A DNA stretch of 64,000 bases from Archegozetes longisetosus (lineage: Eukaryota; Arthropoda; Arachnida; Sarcoptiformes; Trhypochthoniidae): positions 5,615,180 through 5,679,179 of the forward strand of contig JAEMBT020000009.1 of the NCBI GenBank assembly GCA_018873245.2, written 5' to 3'. The translations under genes and the position numbers were made by a program. Below the pieces are notes generated by a model. That model was not told the origin of the DNA, did no database searches, and worked only from the letters and a program-made list of their open reading frames with translations. Shown here piece after piece: positions 25,276-38,730 of the stretch (positions are counted from its first letter, which is position 1; each line of letters begins with the position of its first letter).

Positions 25276-25794
25276 TAGGGTGACCACATCTAGCTTGTCT
25301 CATGACGGAACAAAAATATCAAAGGGGCACCTTACATTTTTAAAAATAAAAATGCTACTTTTATTAGTCATTACAAATATTTAGATGTCAAACAATACAT
25401 TCTAATATTAAAACATTGAAAATTATTAGCCATGGTTGATATCAAAGGTATAATTTTAATTAGGCATCTTTCATAAGTTGTTCAAAAGTAAGAAATACTT
25501 TATATCAGATATAAGTCAGGGTAGAAAAATTAATTCAATAACTCTTGGTGTTCAATAACTTAAACCACAGGCGTTCAGAACATTAAACTGATTTTCTTAA
25601 TCTGTTATCATTTGTAAAATAAATTTCATATTGAACTTCTAAGAAATATTATTCTAAACACATTTTTCAGAATGAAAGTTGAAAACGGAACAACTAATTG
25701 TTCCGTCGAGAGTTCTCGGTCTGACAGGATTTCTGTCTTTTATCTTTAAAAAGACGGGACTGTCCTGTCAAAAACGGGACGGATGGTCACCCTA
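25276..25794. mobile_element. AGGGTGACCA repeat family, copy 1
   Basis: The ends are TAGGGTGACCA and TGGTCACCCTA, with a TA at each side. Inside are GACGGAACAAAAATATCAAA near the left and AAAACGGGACGGATGGTCAC at the right, plus a central inverted pair around AACTAATTGTTCCG. It shares its whole length with the copies at 51441 and 62745. Non-coding. TA target sites suggest mobilisation by a Tc1/mariner-like transposase. Confidence 0.85.
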
Positions 25795-27002
25795 CTCATC
25801 AATCAGATCAAACTTATGAATAAAGTTTGAACAAGTCTAACAAAAGATTATTCCACAATCATGATGCTTTGTTTAAAGATACTTTTAGTATGAAAAATGG
25901 TGTTTATAATAAAAGAGAGTCTTTGTCTTTAAAGCTTATTTATTAACTAACTATTGTTGTGACCAACAAAATAGTTTCTCAAACGCTATTAAGAGTTTCA
26001 GATAAAATGACTAAAAGAGTTAAACTTTGTTTAGAAAATAATGGACAACGTTCTCAACATATGTTTAAAAATAGTGTTTAAAGTTTGTTATAAAGTATTG
26101 AATTTCCATTTTAAAACTCTACTTCTATTACATTCAATTTGATTATTAAATGTTTGTTTTAAGGTATGAAATTTTGAATCGATGAGTAATTTGTTTGACA
26201 TCTGATTAAAATATTGTAATATAAAAGCTTTAGCTGTTTATTGAGGTTTAGAAGATAAAAAGACATACTGTAGTTCACGTGCCTTTCAAACCATTTCTTT
26301 ATCGAGTTTTCTCAGATTTTAGTAAGAATTTTGTCCACAAAAGCTTAAAATTGATTTATCTAGATAAACAATTATTCTATGTAGTGACTCTTGACATTTT
26401 CAAAAAGCTCAGAGTAACATTTCTTAAAAAATAATGTATTTCTATTCCTCCCGCATTTTTCATATTGACATTCTATCAAATTCAAAAGTAAAGTGCTCTT
26501 TTAAGTTATTTACTTTTCTGTATAATATAGACTTTTATTAGAAGCTGTACTCAACTTAATTATATTATATATATGTTATATATGGTTGATAGGAATAAGG
26601 GTTTAGTGTTTGCGAATCGTATTTAACTGTTTATCTAAATATCGTGTTTAGCCTATACAGACGACTAATTATAGTGATACAGTCAAGTAGAAAGTATAGT
26701 TATTAACAAAAGTCCATGCAATTGAACTTAATAGTAAGTAAGTCACTTAATAGTGACTTATGAACTTATCATTTCATATGACTTTTTGAATCTTCAAAAT
26801 AATTTGATTACAAACCAATTAGTCATATCGAAGTCATATGAGGCAGTCATTGTTTCATTTAAAGAAAGCATGTTTTTATTTTATACTCAAATAAACATTG
26901 AAATAATCAAATAACTAATTTATTTATATCGAGTCTCTTTAGCTAATAATCTAAAATAAATGTTATTCAAAGCTTAAATTATTTGAACATTTATCTAAAT
27001 CT

Positions 27003-27470
27003 TTAATCCTTCGTTACAACTGTGGGGTTCTCAAGTCTTAGTTTGTCTCGCTAAAATCAACAAAATGCCGTCATTTTTTGAGAATTTAGGCATTCTTCAG
27101 GCGTACATCTGACTGTGAATGACAAGAAACCTGATTAATTTAGACTTATAACTTTATCTTAAATAATTTTTTCTGACAACACGTCTTTCTGAGGACAGAA
27201 ATTTACCGTAACATCGCAGTTCTTCGTGTTTACTATTGTGTCGCAGTGCTGTGATGTCGCTAGCAATTTGAACCACTGATGACGCTGTAGCAGATAATAA
27301 CTAGAAATTAATTAATTAGTAAATTAAAACATCGAATACAAGGGCTAACTTTGATTCTCAAAGCATCAGTACTAGCCTAGAGCAGATATTGAGTGTGGAA
27401 AATGTGGGGTAACATTTTACTCCAAAGTTAATTTTACGTTTTTGGAAATTAAGTTGTGACGAAGAGTTAA
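27003..27470. mobile_element. TTAA-target repeat family, copy 1
   Basis: TTAA stands at both ends (27003-27006, 27467-27470), with inverted termini TCCTTCGTTACAACT and AAGTTGTGACGAAGAG. Copies at 45359 (reverse) and 62231 share the termini and the internal blocks CTCGCTAAAATCAACAAAA and GAACCACTGATGACGCTGTA. TTAA targets and a C/T-rich CCY start fit piggyBac-like insertion. Non-coding. Confidence 0.85.
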
Positions 27471-28580
27471 TATGCTATCTTTAAATAAAGGAATGACTGT
27501 CATATTTTAATACATCATTAGAATATGACTTTAGTTTGTAATCAATTTATTTTGAGGATTCAAAAAGTGGTATCAAATAATAAGAAAATTTATAAGTCTT
27601 TATCGAACTTTATCGAACTATTAAGTTCAATTGCATGGACCTTTGTTAGTGAGTTTACAATAGTTCTCAAGATTGTTATATTGAGCCCATTAGTCTATTT
27701 GATGATTTACAATTTTCAAAGTCGTTTATTATCGCTATTTTAATCTTTTAAAGGCTTATTACTATTGGTAAGAAACTTATAACTCGTAGCTTATTCAATA
27801 TAAATAAGAGTCAATCATTTTCTCTTCTGCCGAAGCACGTTTTCATTTTGATAACACTTTGAATCAAATCATTAAATGACTAGACTTTTTTATCTTTAAA
27901 TAATAGTTTATGGATTCGTCAAACCAAATATCGCTTAATAACTTGGTTATTTAATGATTTAATTCAAATTACTATTAAATTGAGAATATACTTCAATAGA
28001 AGAGAAAATGAGTAACTTTTATTTGTGTTGAATAATGGTTGACATGAGTTTCTTTCTATTAGTAATAATTTTTCTAAAAGTTTAAATATAGATAACAAAC
28101 TATTTAGAAAATTATGAGTTTTATGAATATAAGTTATATGTACTAATGCTTTGAATACTCCTTTGAGAACTATTGTACTTTACCTCAGGATTTGATAGTA
28201 TGTCTATTTTAATCTTATACAAGTTTATAAACAATGAATTTACTTCGAAATCTTAGTTTCATTTTCATTTAGATTGAAAATTTTCTCAATTATGTGAAAG
28301 TAGAATTTAGCTGAAAATTTTATTCCCAAATATTTGACGAACTATTCATTAAAAGTTGGTATTAAATGAATCTATTTTAGAATTCAACTTCTAACTGTGA
28401 AAAAAAATTAAATTAATTTCTGTTTCAAAGTTCCTCAGGCAACATATTTCTAAGTTATTTCAAATATCAAATTCTTTATCTCGACATTAATTTATTTTCT
28501 ATTCATCATATCGAATGTTACTGACATAAGAATAACAGTATGGAGAAACTGTATAACTCTGGTTATAGGGTTCTAAGATC
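27471..28580. other. AT-rich stretch without a recognised gene
   Basis: A 72-codon plus-strand frame at 27525-27743 has hydrophobic residues but no supporting context. Nothing else was seen. Confidence 0.35.
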
Positions 28581-29331
28581 TTACGGGGGAAGTTCGGGAC
28601 TATGTAATAACCGATTTCAAAAATATTTTTATGGCATAAATAACATGTCATATGGTGTCCGAAAAGGCATATAAAAAAGGCTGACCGCTAAACACTAACA
28701 AGTTATGACCACTCAAAAAGTGATTTTCTATGGCTTATTACTATTGATTCATGTGTATTTTGCCCATCAAAACATACTTCTAATTCAGTCCAATTACTCG
28801 ATGAATGGCAATAATATTGTTAATATGGAAAAACTTCAAATCATTTTGAACAAATAAAAGATAACCTGAAATTTCATATTGAAAAATTCTATATATCAAT
28901 AGTTCTAATTTTTCGTATCTATCATATCTTCTAAATTCAATGGATTTCTAAAGAAATTTTTAGAGATATGGTAAATACGAAAATCTAGAACTATTGATAT
29001 ATAGAACTTTTAAATATGAAACTTACTTTTAAGTATAAAACTTCAGACTATCCTTTTTTGTTCAAAATGGCTTGAAGTTTTTCCTTATTAACAACATTAT
29101 TGCCATTCATTGAGTAAATTGACTGAATTAGAGTACATATATGATAGGCAGAATACATAGGAATCAATAGAAATAAGCCATAGGAAATCACTTTTTGAGT
29201 GATCATGGCTTATAAGTGTCTAGCAGTCAGCCTTTTTTATATGCCTTTTCGAGCATCATATGACATGTTATTTATGCCATAAAAATATTTTTGAAATCGG
29301 TTATTACATAGTCCCGAACTTCCCTCGTTAG
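28581..29331. mobile_element. foldback element with ~350-bp inverted arms
   Basis: A near-perfect palindrome. The left arm GGGGAAGTTCGGGACTATGT and ATAACCGATTTCAAAAATAT mirrors the right arm ATATTTTTGAAATCGGTTAT and ACATAGTCCCGAACTTCCC. Inner matching blocks include ATAACATGTCATATG, AAAAAGGCTGAC, CACTCAAAAAGTGATTT and TTGAACAAA. A TA (or TTA) at each end fits a Tc1/mariner-like foldback. No coding sequence. Confidence 0.85.
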
Positions 29332-32300
29332 TTTAGTAGAAAGTTTGAATATATGTTAACGTGAAACTGATAATTCATCAACTATTAAACAATACTAATA
29401 CTCTTAATAATAGAAGAGCAATACTTTGAACGCGTTTTAACAGATTCTACATTTTAAACCCGTATCGTTTGTTTAAACTGTTATTTATATAACAAAGACC
29501 ATATTATAATTTTTTATAGTATTCAGTTCGGAAACAGATGAACAAAAATAAATTGAGTAGAATAAATACTTGAGTATAAAAATAGTTTATTTTTGTGTAA
29601 AATGTTGAAAGTTCTGAAGCTTAATGGAATAACGTATTGAACAAAAAATCAAAAAGTAAACTTTTTGATTACTACCTTTTTTCATGTCTAACTAATGATT
29701 CGCTAAACATCGAGTGAAATATAAGTGAAACCTTTTTGAAAAGATATTCCTGTTTGAAAAATTTTGATCTAATTCAATTATCTCGAATTCTTACTTAAAT
29801 ATAATAAGAGTTGTTGAGTTGATTTTCAATACAAAAGCATATCAAATTGGATTTCGAATCCTTAGGAAAAGTTTTAAATTAGAGGAAGCTAATTAGTTTT
29901 TAGGTCAGAAGTCTCTAAAAAACTTAAGTAATATTTTGAGAGATTATATAGCAATAAATTTTTCAAATATTACATCTTTACGTCTAATTTGTTTCGAACC
30001 CATAGAAAAGTGGGCATTGATTTGAAACCAAAATAGAAATTAACGAAACCTTTAACTAATTGTAGAGAATTTAATTCTAACTAGGAGTTAGTTTTGAACC
30101 TTAGTTTCTGACTTCTATTCAGAAATAGATCTTTTCTCCAATGTTTCTATTTAAGAATTGATTTCATTTATTTTTATAGTGTTTAGGTTATGAAAAAATA
30201 CTGCTTTATGTGTTTCAAAATAGAACTTTATAGATGTTTTGTTGGGTTTATGTATTTTTTTTATAGATTTAGGAAAATAATCTGAACTTCTATCTCAGAT
30301 ACATGAAAAATATTTCTCGAATATAATAACAATAACAATTGTTCAGAGTAAAGCTAAACTCAAACCTTAAGTACGAATTTTCTTCAATGTCACGCACAGA
30401 CCGGATTCAAGTTACCAATAATGTTTGAAACAAAAGGAAAGAAAGCTTACCTTCAAATCATGATGCTTGAGATAAAAAATAAATTTAGGATTAAAAGCAG
30501 TTTTCTCAATAAGAAGAAAAGTTTTTATTTATAAGATCTATTTCCTAACTAATTCTTTCGATCGGGTTAAAGAATTTACTCAAAAATTTTGGTAAAAGAG
30601 GACCAACCAATGTGAATATTAAACATATATTTTTGAGAATTTGATCTCCATTTCTGAAAAATATTTTTGTAAAATGACACTAGAATAATAAAAAATTAAT
30701 TTGATGAATCAAATTTTAGTTTGAGTGATAGTTTTTACCTGCAAGTAGATATCGAAAATAAAAGCTTTAACTGCTTTGTCTGAGTTTGGTTTTAATTTGG
30801 ACAATCGTTACTATCACAATGAGATTCAAAGGAGACATCTGCACAAAAAATTTTACGATGAGTTTACATAAACTTCCGTATCAATAAAATTTCCTCTTCA
30901 CTACCTATTCTTATAAAATACTATCTCAAAAGCTAAGTAAAAGCCCTTAGGACAAATGCGAAATCTGATCATCTAAAGAATGAACTTAGGATTAATATAA
31001 TTGAAAAAAGCCCACGCAAAAATACCCACATGCAATGCATATATACACCATATACATAGATACCAATGCATATGTAGACTATGTATCTGAATACCAATAT
31101 TAATTGCATAATTATTGTAGTTTTTAGAATTAAATATCGTTTTCATGAATAAATACATTCAGTAAACATGCAAACGTTAAAGCAAAACCACAGTAGAATA
31201 TTCATTACAAATTTCTATAAAAAAACATAGATAAAGGAAATTCAATTGCTGTCAATTTTTTAAAAGACAGCATGTGTTTAAATAAAGAATGCATGTACCT
31301 AAATCATGATTGATAACACACTTTTGAAGACGGCGAAAGCTATTCCACAATTGTTGGTTCAAATTGTCACGGTAGTTTTTGACATCCATCTTTTAAAACC
31401 GTATTTTTTGAATAATTGATCGAAGAATTAAAGGAGAAATGAAGAAATTGCTAGAAAGTTGTTCCCAAATGCTGTTGTCGCGTACTAAAATTCGAATACT
31501 CATAGCTATGGACAACAGGTCACTATCAACAATTAACTTAACTAAAACCATTTATCTATTATCACGTTAACTCAGTGTAAAATATCTTTTGTTTTCATCC
31601 ATTTTTAAGAAAGTTACGAATAATTGAATTTCGTACGGATTTTTTCTTCGACCATCTAATGTAAAAAGTTTTCTCTCATAGAATTTTAAAATCACAATAT
31701 CTCGGAAGATTTTCTATTGTTTGTTATTTGTGAAGTTTGAGATTGATGATTATTTCATATATTTTTATTATTAAGAATAGATATTTATGACTGAAAATCA
31801 GTTCTCAATTTAGTTTATTGCTGGACTAGCGGTTTTCAAGCTGTCGTGGACCACTATTTCACAGCAAAAGGCAGTTTGTGAACTACTGATTTGAGCATAA
31901 AAAATAAGTTCTCTTTTCCATATCAATCTTTGAACACTAACCATGTTGGATTTACTAGATTTCTAAGTTCCAATAGAAAATTTAATCAGTTTATTGAATT
32001 CAATTCATATGCAAAAGTACAAACATTAGTGGAATTTTTAGTCTGCAACAAGTATTGTGTCCAAAAAAGTATATGTTAAATAAAGCTTTTTCGCGCCTTA
32101 CATACTTAGGGATCACTTTAATATTTACGTAATCAACAGTTTGAAAGCTTTTATAAACTTTAATTTAGGTCTGATCTATGGTAAAACAGAATGATGAACT
32201 TTTGCATTGAGCCGTTTTGTTGATAGGGTTCATAAATTGTTCACTTTGCATTAAACTTTTCTCATTTATCTACTTATTTGATGAATTTAAGTTACTTATG

Positions 32301-32742
32301 TTAAAGTTCGATACAAATTATAACACTTAAAGGAATTGAGAGAGAAGTTTCGCATTTCATGTCTCATGTTGGAAATTATATTCATCAAAATGATATAACG
32401 AAATTATTTACTCAATCTTTCCCTTATTTGGTTCAATTCTGATTGGCTTTTAGTATTTTTTAAGCACACATTTTGATATACTTTTTTGGTCGATAGTACA
32501 ATACCTACTAAAATATTGTCCTTTTGAGCTCTTTATAATACAATCAGGCATAGGTTCATAAATATTTTCTGCGTAATCTCATCAAATGAACTCATGATTT
32601 TAAACGAAAAGTCTTTTTAAGTAGATATATAACTATTAGCTATAAAATTCTTGACTCCTTTCATATTATTAATCAAACGTATTTTATAAAAATGTAGTTT
32701 TTAAGTGATACTAATTAAAGACTCGATCAGCAAATTCAAATC
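29332..32742. other. AT-rich stretch without a recognised gene
   Basis: Short frames at 30973-31158 (minus) and 31891-32079 (plus) have no recognisable content. No inverted repeat was identified by eye. Confidence 0.35.
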
Positions 32743-33156
32743 GTGAATATAACCTTATACTTCTTAGGAGCAAATTTTACGCCTAAACAAATAGCTTTAG
32801 CTCTTAATCATGGCGTAAAATTGATCAGAAAATAGATTGATAGACATCAACGCACAGGTATAATGAATAAAATGCTGTACACGTGGCGCCCAAAACTAAC
32901 GAATTCAAGATTTTGCTATCTTATGCGCTGCGATAGAAAACCTTTTCATAAGTTAAACGATATAAAAGATTGTTTAGACACTTGTGTGGATGTGAAAACT
33001 ATAAGCCATCGCCTAAGAGAAAATAAATATTGTGCATATGTTGCAAGAGCTAAGGGATTTCTAAGCGCTGGGCATTGCGCATATCGAGTGCAATTCGCCA
33101 AACAGTATATCAACTTTGATCAATGGAAAAGAACTTTGTTTGTAGATGAAACTTGA
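32743..33156 (+). pseudogene. Tc1-like transposase fragment
   Basis: The plus strand reads NITLYFLGANFTPKQIALAL followed by NHGVKLIRK-stop-IDRHQRTG, which is the first helix-turn-helix of Tc1-type transposases with a TGG to TAG change. It continues with WRPKLTN, NPF-like KPFHKLNDIKDCLD, VDVKTISHRLREN, and FAKQYINFDQWKRTLFVDET. The last block is where the first catalytic Asp lies (F-S/V-D-E). The frame ends at a TGA straight after it, and the remainder of the catalytic domain is missing. No inverted repeats were found around it. Confidence 0.8.
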
Positions 33157-35832
33157 TTAATTCTATCCCTAATAGACTTGAAAACACTATTGAAAGTAAT
33201 GGAGTCCATACAAAATATTAACTCGACACATATTATAACTCATTACTTTTGTAATTTTGAGATATTTCAAAAATAAGTCAATTAAAGATAAAAGGCATTA
33301 GGTTTTGCTATTAATAGTTGAAAAGGAACACTATTTTGACAGGTATTATACAACAGTCAGACAATGCCATTCATAGCATAATAATTATTGAACGTTTAAC
33401 GGTGAAAAATTTTCAAATAATTAACTAATTTTAATTTCAAGTGTTAAGAATTTTGTGGAACATCTGTTTTAGTTGATCAAAAATGTTTTAATTATGAACA
33501 AGAGTTTAATTTAAGCATATATATTTATCAAAAATTGAATTTTTCTGAACGTGTACTAAATTTAATTTTTTAAACACTGTGTGAACATCTTATGATAGAA
33601 CACAAAACTAGCTGAAAATATCTGTTTCATCAGAAGTTAGGTTATGCTTCTATCAGATTCTTATTAGTCTTAAGATACTCAATCGTCTTATAGCATGAAT
33701 TCAAGCCTGAAAATTATTTTATGGATTGTTCTGAAAACAATCTATTTTCTTAACTTCTTTTAATAACTTTCTATTTTCAGATTTTCATTTATTAAAGAGT
33801 TTTCTGGTAAGTTATTCAGACTACGATGAAATCAATACTTTAATGGGTGGGAAAAAGGAACTTACGAAATTTCGTAATTCAAACTAAAGAGTATTTAAGG
33901 AGGTGTATTAAAATAAAAACTAGAGTTTATTATCTCAATAGGATTTGAACCATTGCTTAGGCTTAAAATAGAATAGGCTTAAAAAATTATATTTTTAAAA
34001 TTCGATTCAACCTATACTCCTAAACCCAAACTGAATGGAATTTTTATACTGAATTTATATCTACATTAAGATATCTTTAGAAAGCTTGAATGGGACACTC
34101 AAAAAAAGGAGAACTGATATAATTGTCACAAATCTTGAAAACATGTTGACTGGTTGTCTAGAATCACCTAAGAATGAATAGTCATTCTTCTTCAAAATAA
34201 CTTTTGTCTTTTGTTCATGTTTTATGTAATTCTTATCAAAACATGTTTAAACTCAAAGCTTAACGTCTATCGAGTTCGAAGGCTGTTGCAATTTGTTCTT
34301 AACAGATGAGTTAGTCCAGAAAGCATTAAATTTTAACAAGACTGGACGCAATCTGACAGGCATTGCAATTCACTTATTAGTTGATCTAAAAAAGTCAACT
34401 GTATTATAACCTAACTCAACGTTGTGGTTACTTCTGATTTGATTCTTAGAAAATATAAACTTTTCAAAACTCTATTTTAAAATTACAAGTTTCAATTTTT
34501 GTTTCAGCTACTAGCTTAAACTTTTCCGTAAACAATTTGAGGTAAATATATATCTACTTATAAAAATTTCATTGAGTTTTGAATCAGGAGTGGGATTGAA
34601 TCGTGCTTTAAAAGTCCAAATTATCAAATCTTCAATAGGAGCTGAATTTTAAAAATTCTTATCGCAAAACTGATTGAGGTGATGAACTTTATAATTTCCA
34701 ATTTCTTTTGTATCTCTCAATACTCCTCAATTCTAGGTATAAACTATTCAAAGATTCTTTATTCTGCTCAATCCTTCCTGTTTGTACGATTTTCATAGCT
34801 TCGAATCAGAATTTAATTGATTATTCTCATATCTATATAAATAGTGTTTTAGCTTTTGCTAAATAACTTTTGGAATTCAATAAATTAGTTAAATATTTAT
34901 TTAGAAAGACAAAAACCTATAATGTTCAAAGATAATTGAATTACTCTCCACTATTTAGTATGAATTAGTATTGTTATTAATTAGTGCTATTACGCAATAC
35001 AAAGTATTACTGCTACTCTACAGAGCTCTAGATAGAATTTCGCCTTAATTAAACATTATAGTTGGGCTACTGTGGGAGAACTAGACACGTCAGAATAGAG
35101 TAAGAAAGTCTTAATACCTTTCTTAGGGTTTGATACCTTTAAATTATAATTATTTTTTATGTGATCTTCTAACGAAGCTTTGCTAGATGAATTGCAAACT
35201 TAATTAATTTTAGAATCTTTCGAATATTAATAATACAAATAACCAAATTCTTATTCGATGAATTTCTTAAATTTCTCATTTTAACTCGTTTTAAAGTATA
35301 AATACATTATTTTCTCACGTAATGTATAAGTTTTAAATTATTCTTAAAGTTCTAACTGTTGCTGTTTTATAATGATAAGAATGTAAAAAATGTCTAATTC
35401 CAAGCTCAAAACCAATCAAAACAAGCTTTAATCATATTAAAGATAAATTTGTATTGAAAATCGTCTTAAGATCTTAGTGAAAATTTTTCAAATTCGTAGT
35501 CCTCTTAATTCATCTTCATATTTAATAGTAAAAAATATCGATTTTAGCAATAGAACATCTGTAAATTTGACACAAACGTTAAATTTTAATCTTTTCACTT
35601 TTAGAAATTTTGATAAAATTATTAGAGTTTAAAAAGCTTTCAATTAAGCGATATTCAACTTTATATTATTTTGAATACATGAAACATTATAAATGTAGAT
35701 AAAGGAGAGTTCCGCAGCCCCATAACCTCGGCCCCCACTTCCGATATTGTTAATATTTTATATACTTTATAAAAAAGCTAAAGTTAATGCCAGTTTCCTC
35801 TTATGACATTGAGCACCAACCTATATTAAATG
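33157..35832. other. AT-rich stretch without a recognised gene
   Basis: No exon or repeat with clear boundaries was recognised. Confidence 0.35.
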
Positions 35833-36453
35833 TACAGACAATTCCACTTACAACGAGTCTATTCTGTAAGACATATAGTATAAAAAATTGTTCGTTTATA
35901 ACGAGTCGTAATCAAAACCATAGATAATAGTGAAAACTGTAATACAAATCCAATGCATCGCTTATTATGTGATTAAAAGCATTTATGTTTAGACCACTAA
36001 TGCTCACAGTTTTGACTTAAATGTGTTTTTTAGCAAAAAATTGACTGAAATATTAAAAATGTAAGCAAGTGTCAATTAAAGAAGAGAAAAAGTTATTCAT
36101 TAGAAACAAGATTAGATGTCATACAAGAAGCGGAAAATGGGACTAATTATGACACTATTACCGCTAAATATGGTTTAAATAATAAGACATCAGTAATAAT
36201 TTCATAAAAAATAAAGACAAAATCAGAGCAAATGCGTTGAATTTGGATAAAAAAGTTTACAAACATTGATTACAGAATATTATACTAAAGATAACTAATA
36301 CTTCAATTAAACAATTGTTTTCTCTATATTTTCTCTGTTTTTCATTCACTTAAAAAATAAAAACTTTTTCCAATATATAATCGTTTATAACGAGTTTCGG
36401 ATATGAGTCATTTCTCTGGTCCCGAAGACTGGTTATAAACGGTATTGTCTGTA
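35833..36453. mobile_element. Tigger/pogo-like element with transposase remnant
   Basis: Termini TACAGACAATTCCACTTA and its inverse near 36436-36453 (AAACGGTATTGTCTGTA) flank 620 bp, with TA at both sides. TTTATAACGAGT recurs inside both ends (about 35890 and 36380). From 36078 to 36207 the plus strand reads KKRKSYSLETRLDVIQEAEN followed by YDTITAKYGLNNKTSV, matching the N-terminal psq/CENP-B-type helix-turn-helix of pogo/Tigger transposases, then a stop. The DDE domain is absent, so the element is a deleted derivative. Confidence 0.75.
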
Positions 36454-37031
36454 CTAGAAATTTTCAAAGCTTAAATATTCAAAATTCAATTACAAGAAAG
36501 CCGTTAAAGATTTTTAGAATTTTTTTTCACTAAAAATATTAATATAACCTCTAATTTTTACCACCAAAATATAAAATTTTACGATGTGAAAAGAATTTCA
36601 ATTTTTTAAAATATAGTGCTCCAAAAGACTCAAGCAAAAATTCAAAGTATTAGGGAGACCTACTCGTGAACTTCACTTTTCTTCAAACGTCATATTGGGT
36701 CTTTTAGGGCTTCATAGTTAAAAAGACGAAAATCTTTCAACAATATTTTAAGTCATTTTTTATGTAGATGGATGTTTGGAATATTTTTAAGATTATCCTT
36801 ACTCAAAATCTCATTCAAACATAAGGTTTCTGTTAAAGAAACATTGATCATTCTCTTGCAATGAATTTTTGAACGTCTAAACCCTGAAAATTCAAACGAC
36901 ACATTGTCTACTTAGACATCAAAATTTGTACACGAACTACTTTCAATTTTGATCAGACTCAATTAAATGAAATTCATAATAGTCAAAGTTTCTAAAAGTA
37001 GACTGATTTTATTATTCTATTTAAAAATTAG

Positions 37032-37160
37032 TTTATACGTATCTGTAGGACCGGGACCAATGTCATTTCGGAACTCCTCTTTCTTGCTCGTGTCAGAGAT
37101 CAATGTAACCAGTATATCAACAGAATTCGTATATCTGCAGGGAATGGTATCGAGTTTCAG
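37032..37160 (+). other. exon-like less AT-rich island, unidentified
   Basis: A 129-bp block clearly richer in G+C than its flanks sits between an AG (37030-37031) and a GT (37161-37162). On the plus strand it keeps one frame (LYVSVGPGPMSFRNSS, then INVTSISTEFVYLQGMVSS). The minus strand is also open (KLDTIPCRYTNSVDILVTLI). Symmetric phase fits an internal cassette exon, but no partner exon was found. It could equally be part of a repeat. Confidence 0.2.
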
Positions 37161-38709
37161 GTATCAAAAAATATTTTTATTGATTTGATTCGTTAAACAA
37201 ACTTTTAATTCTCACAAATTTTAGTGTTTTGATATATATCAATGAGAAAAATTAATTTTCTTAGATGAGTGTTTGAAAATTTAAAAATTCATAAAAACCT
37301 AAAAAGGTGTCTTATAAAAGTTTGATTCATGCAATGGTCAATTGTTGATCAAAATAGATTTTTTATACAAATTTAAAATTAATTTGAAAACCAACTCGAC
37401 GATTATTCATATGTTCAGTAAGTGCGAAACATTAGTAAAGTAACGAGCAGTCAGATTTTCCTTTATATTATTTTGAATTCAAGAATTCTCGAGTTTTAAG
37501 ATTTAGGCTTTTCGAAACTTAAGAAGCTTATTTCTCGAAAATACCATGCTATAGATATTAGTGTACAATTCATCATGGTAATTAATTCGAAACTTATTAT
37601 GCTCGGAGATTTGAGCTTCGGATTAAATTTTGTGTTAAGTAAGCATATGTACAGAATTTTCAGACAAATAGAATAACGGTTTGTTTTCATTGGAATTAAG
37701 CTTTTAACGCATTGAAACAATCCAGTTCTTTCCAAACGATAAACTCAAGAAAAAGGGAACTATTTAAGATTCATTTTAACAAACTATCAATGCTTTTAGC
37801 TTTATGTGTTATCTCATTCTCGGATTTTGTACTTTTTGCAATAGAGATTAAATGTTGTGTAACATTAAATATTATAGACTGTAATAAAAAGCTATAATTG
37901 TTTGAAATAAATTTTTACGGAACCCAAGTCAAGTACTTGCGCTTTTGTTCAAATGAATCTGAAATCTAATAATTATTCATGGAATCGAAATCTTAAGTCC
38001 TCGTAATCGCTTTGTTATCAATAATTGATTTCTAGAAGAAAAGCTTTTGTAATATTTGTTTTATTCAAGACAAAGCTTCGAAGTGAAGTCAATTCCTGAA
38101 TAACTTTAAAAAATTAATTCAATACTTTTGTGACATTAATGAACAATTTACATAGGTCTGAAGGATATCAAAATAAAGCTACTTTTATCACAAAGAGCGA
38201 GAACTTCGCAAACAGACAATGAGAAAGGCCTTCGGAGTATATTATGATATAGTATGAGAAATCTGATATAGTTTTATGTAATGGTCATCAGGTTTGAGTG
38301 AAGTATAAAGCTAAAAGCACTTATAACACGCTGATTAGTGTTCTGCAAGCTATGAAGAAATTATTTCTAGTCCAAATCAAATCATCAGTTCCTTCTGGTT
38401 TGATCAATATTTATTAGGTAATACTTAGTGATTAGAAAAGTTTGATAGAAAAAACTCTTCCTTTCCTGAGGATAAATATGATCTTATACAATACGCATAT
38501 GCAGGTATAATAATAAAATGATAAAAGTTGTACTTAGCTTTCCAATGTTTAAATTTCTAAGTTTACAAAATTATGTACTAATGCAAAAAATATTTCCATA
38601 ATTTTATAAGCTTTAGTCGTTTGTAATTAAAACATACAACAATTTCCTTAATTTGGTTTGGTTTAAGTAGAATACTGAACACACTCAGCGGTACACAACA
38701 AGTAATCCA

Positions 38710-38730
38710 TTTATTATTATTATTATTATT
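38710..38730. repeat. (TTA)n microsatellite
   Basis: Seven TTA units in a row within AT-rich flanks. Confidence 0.85.
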
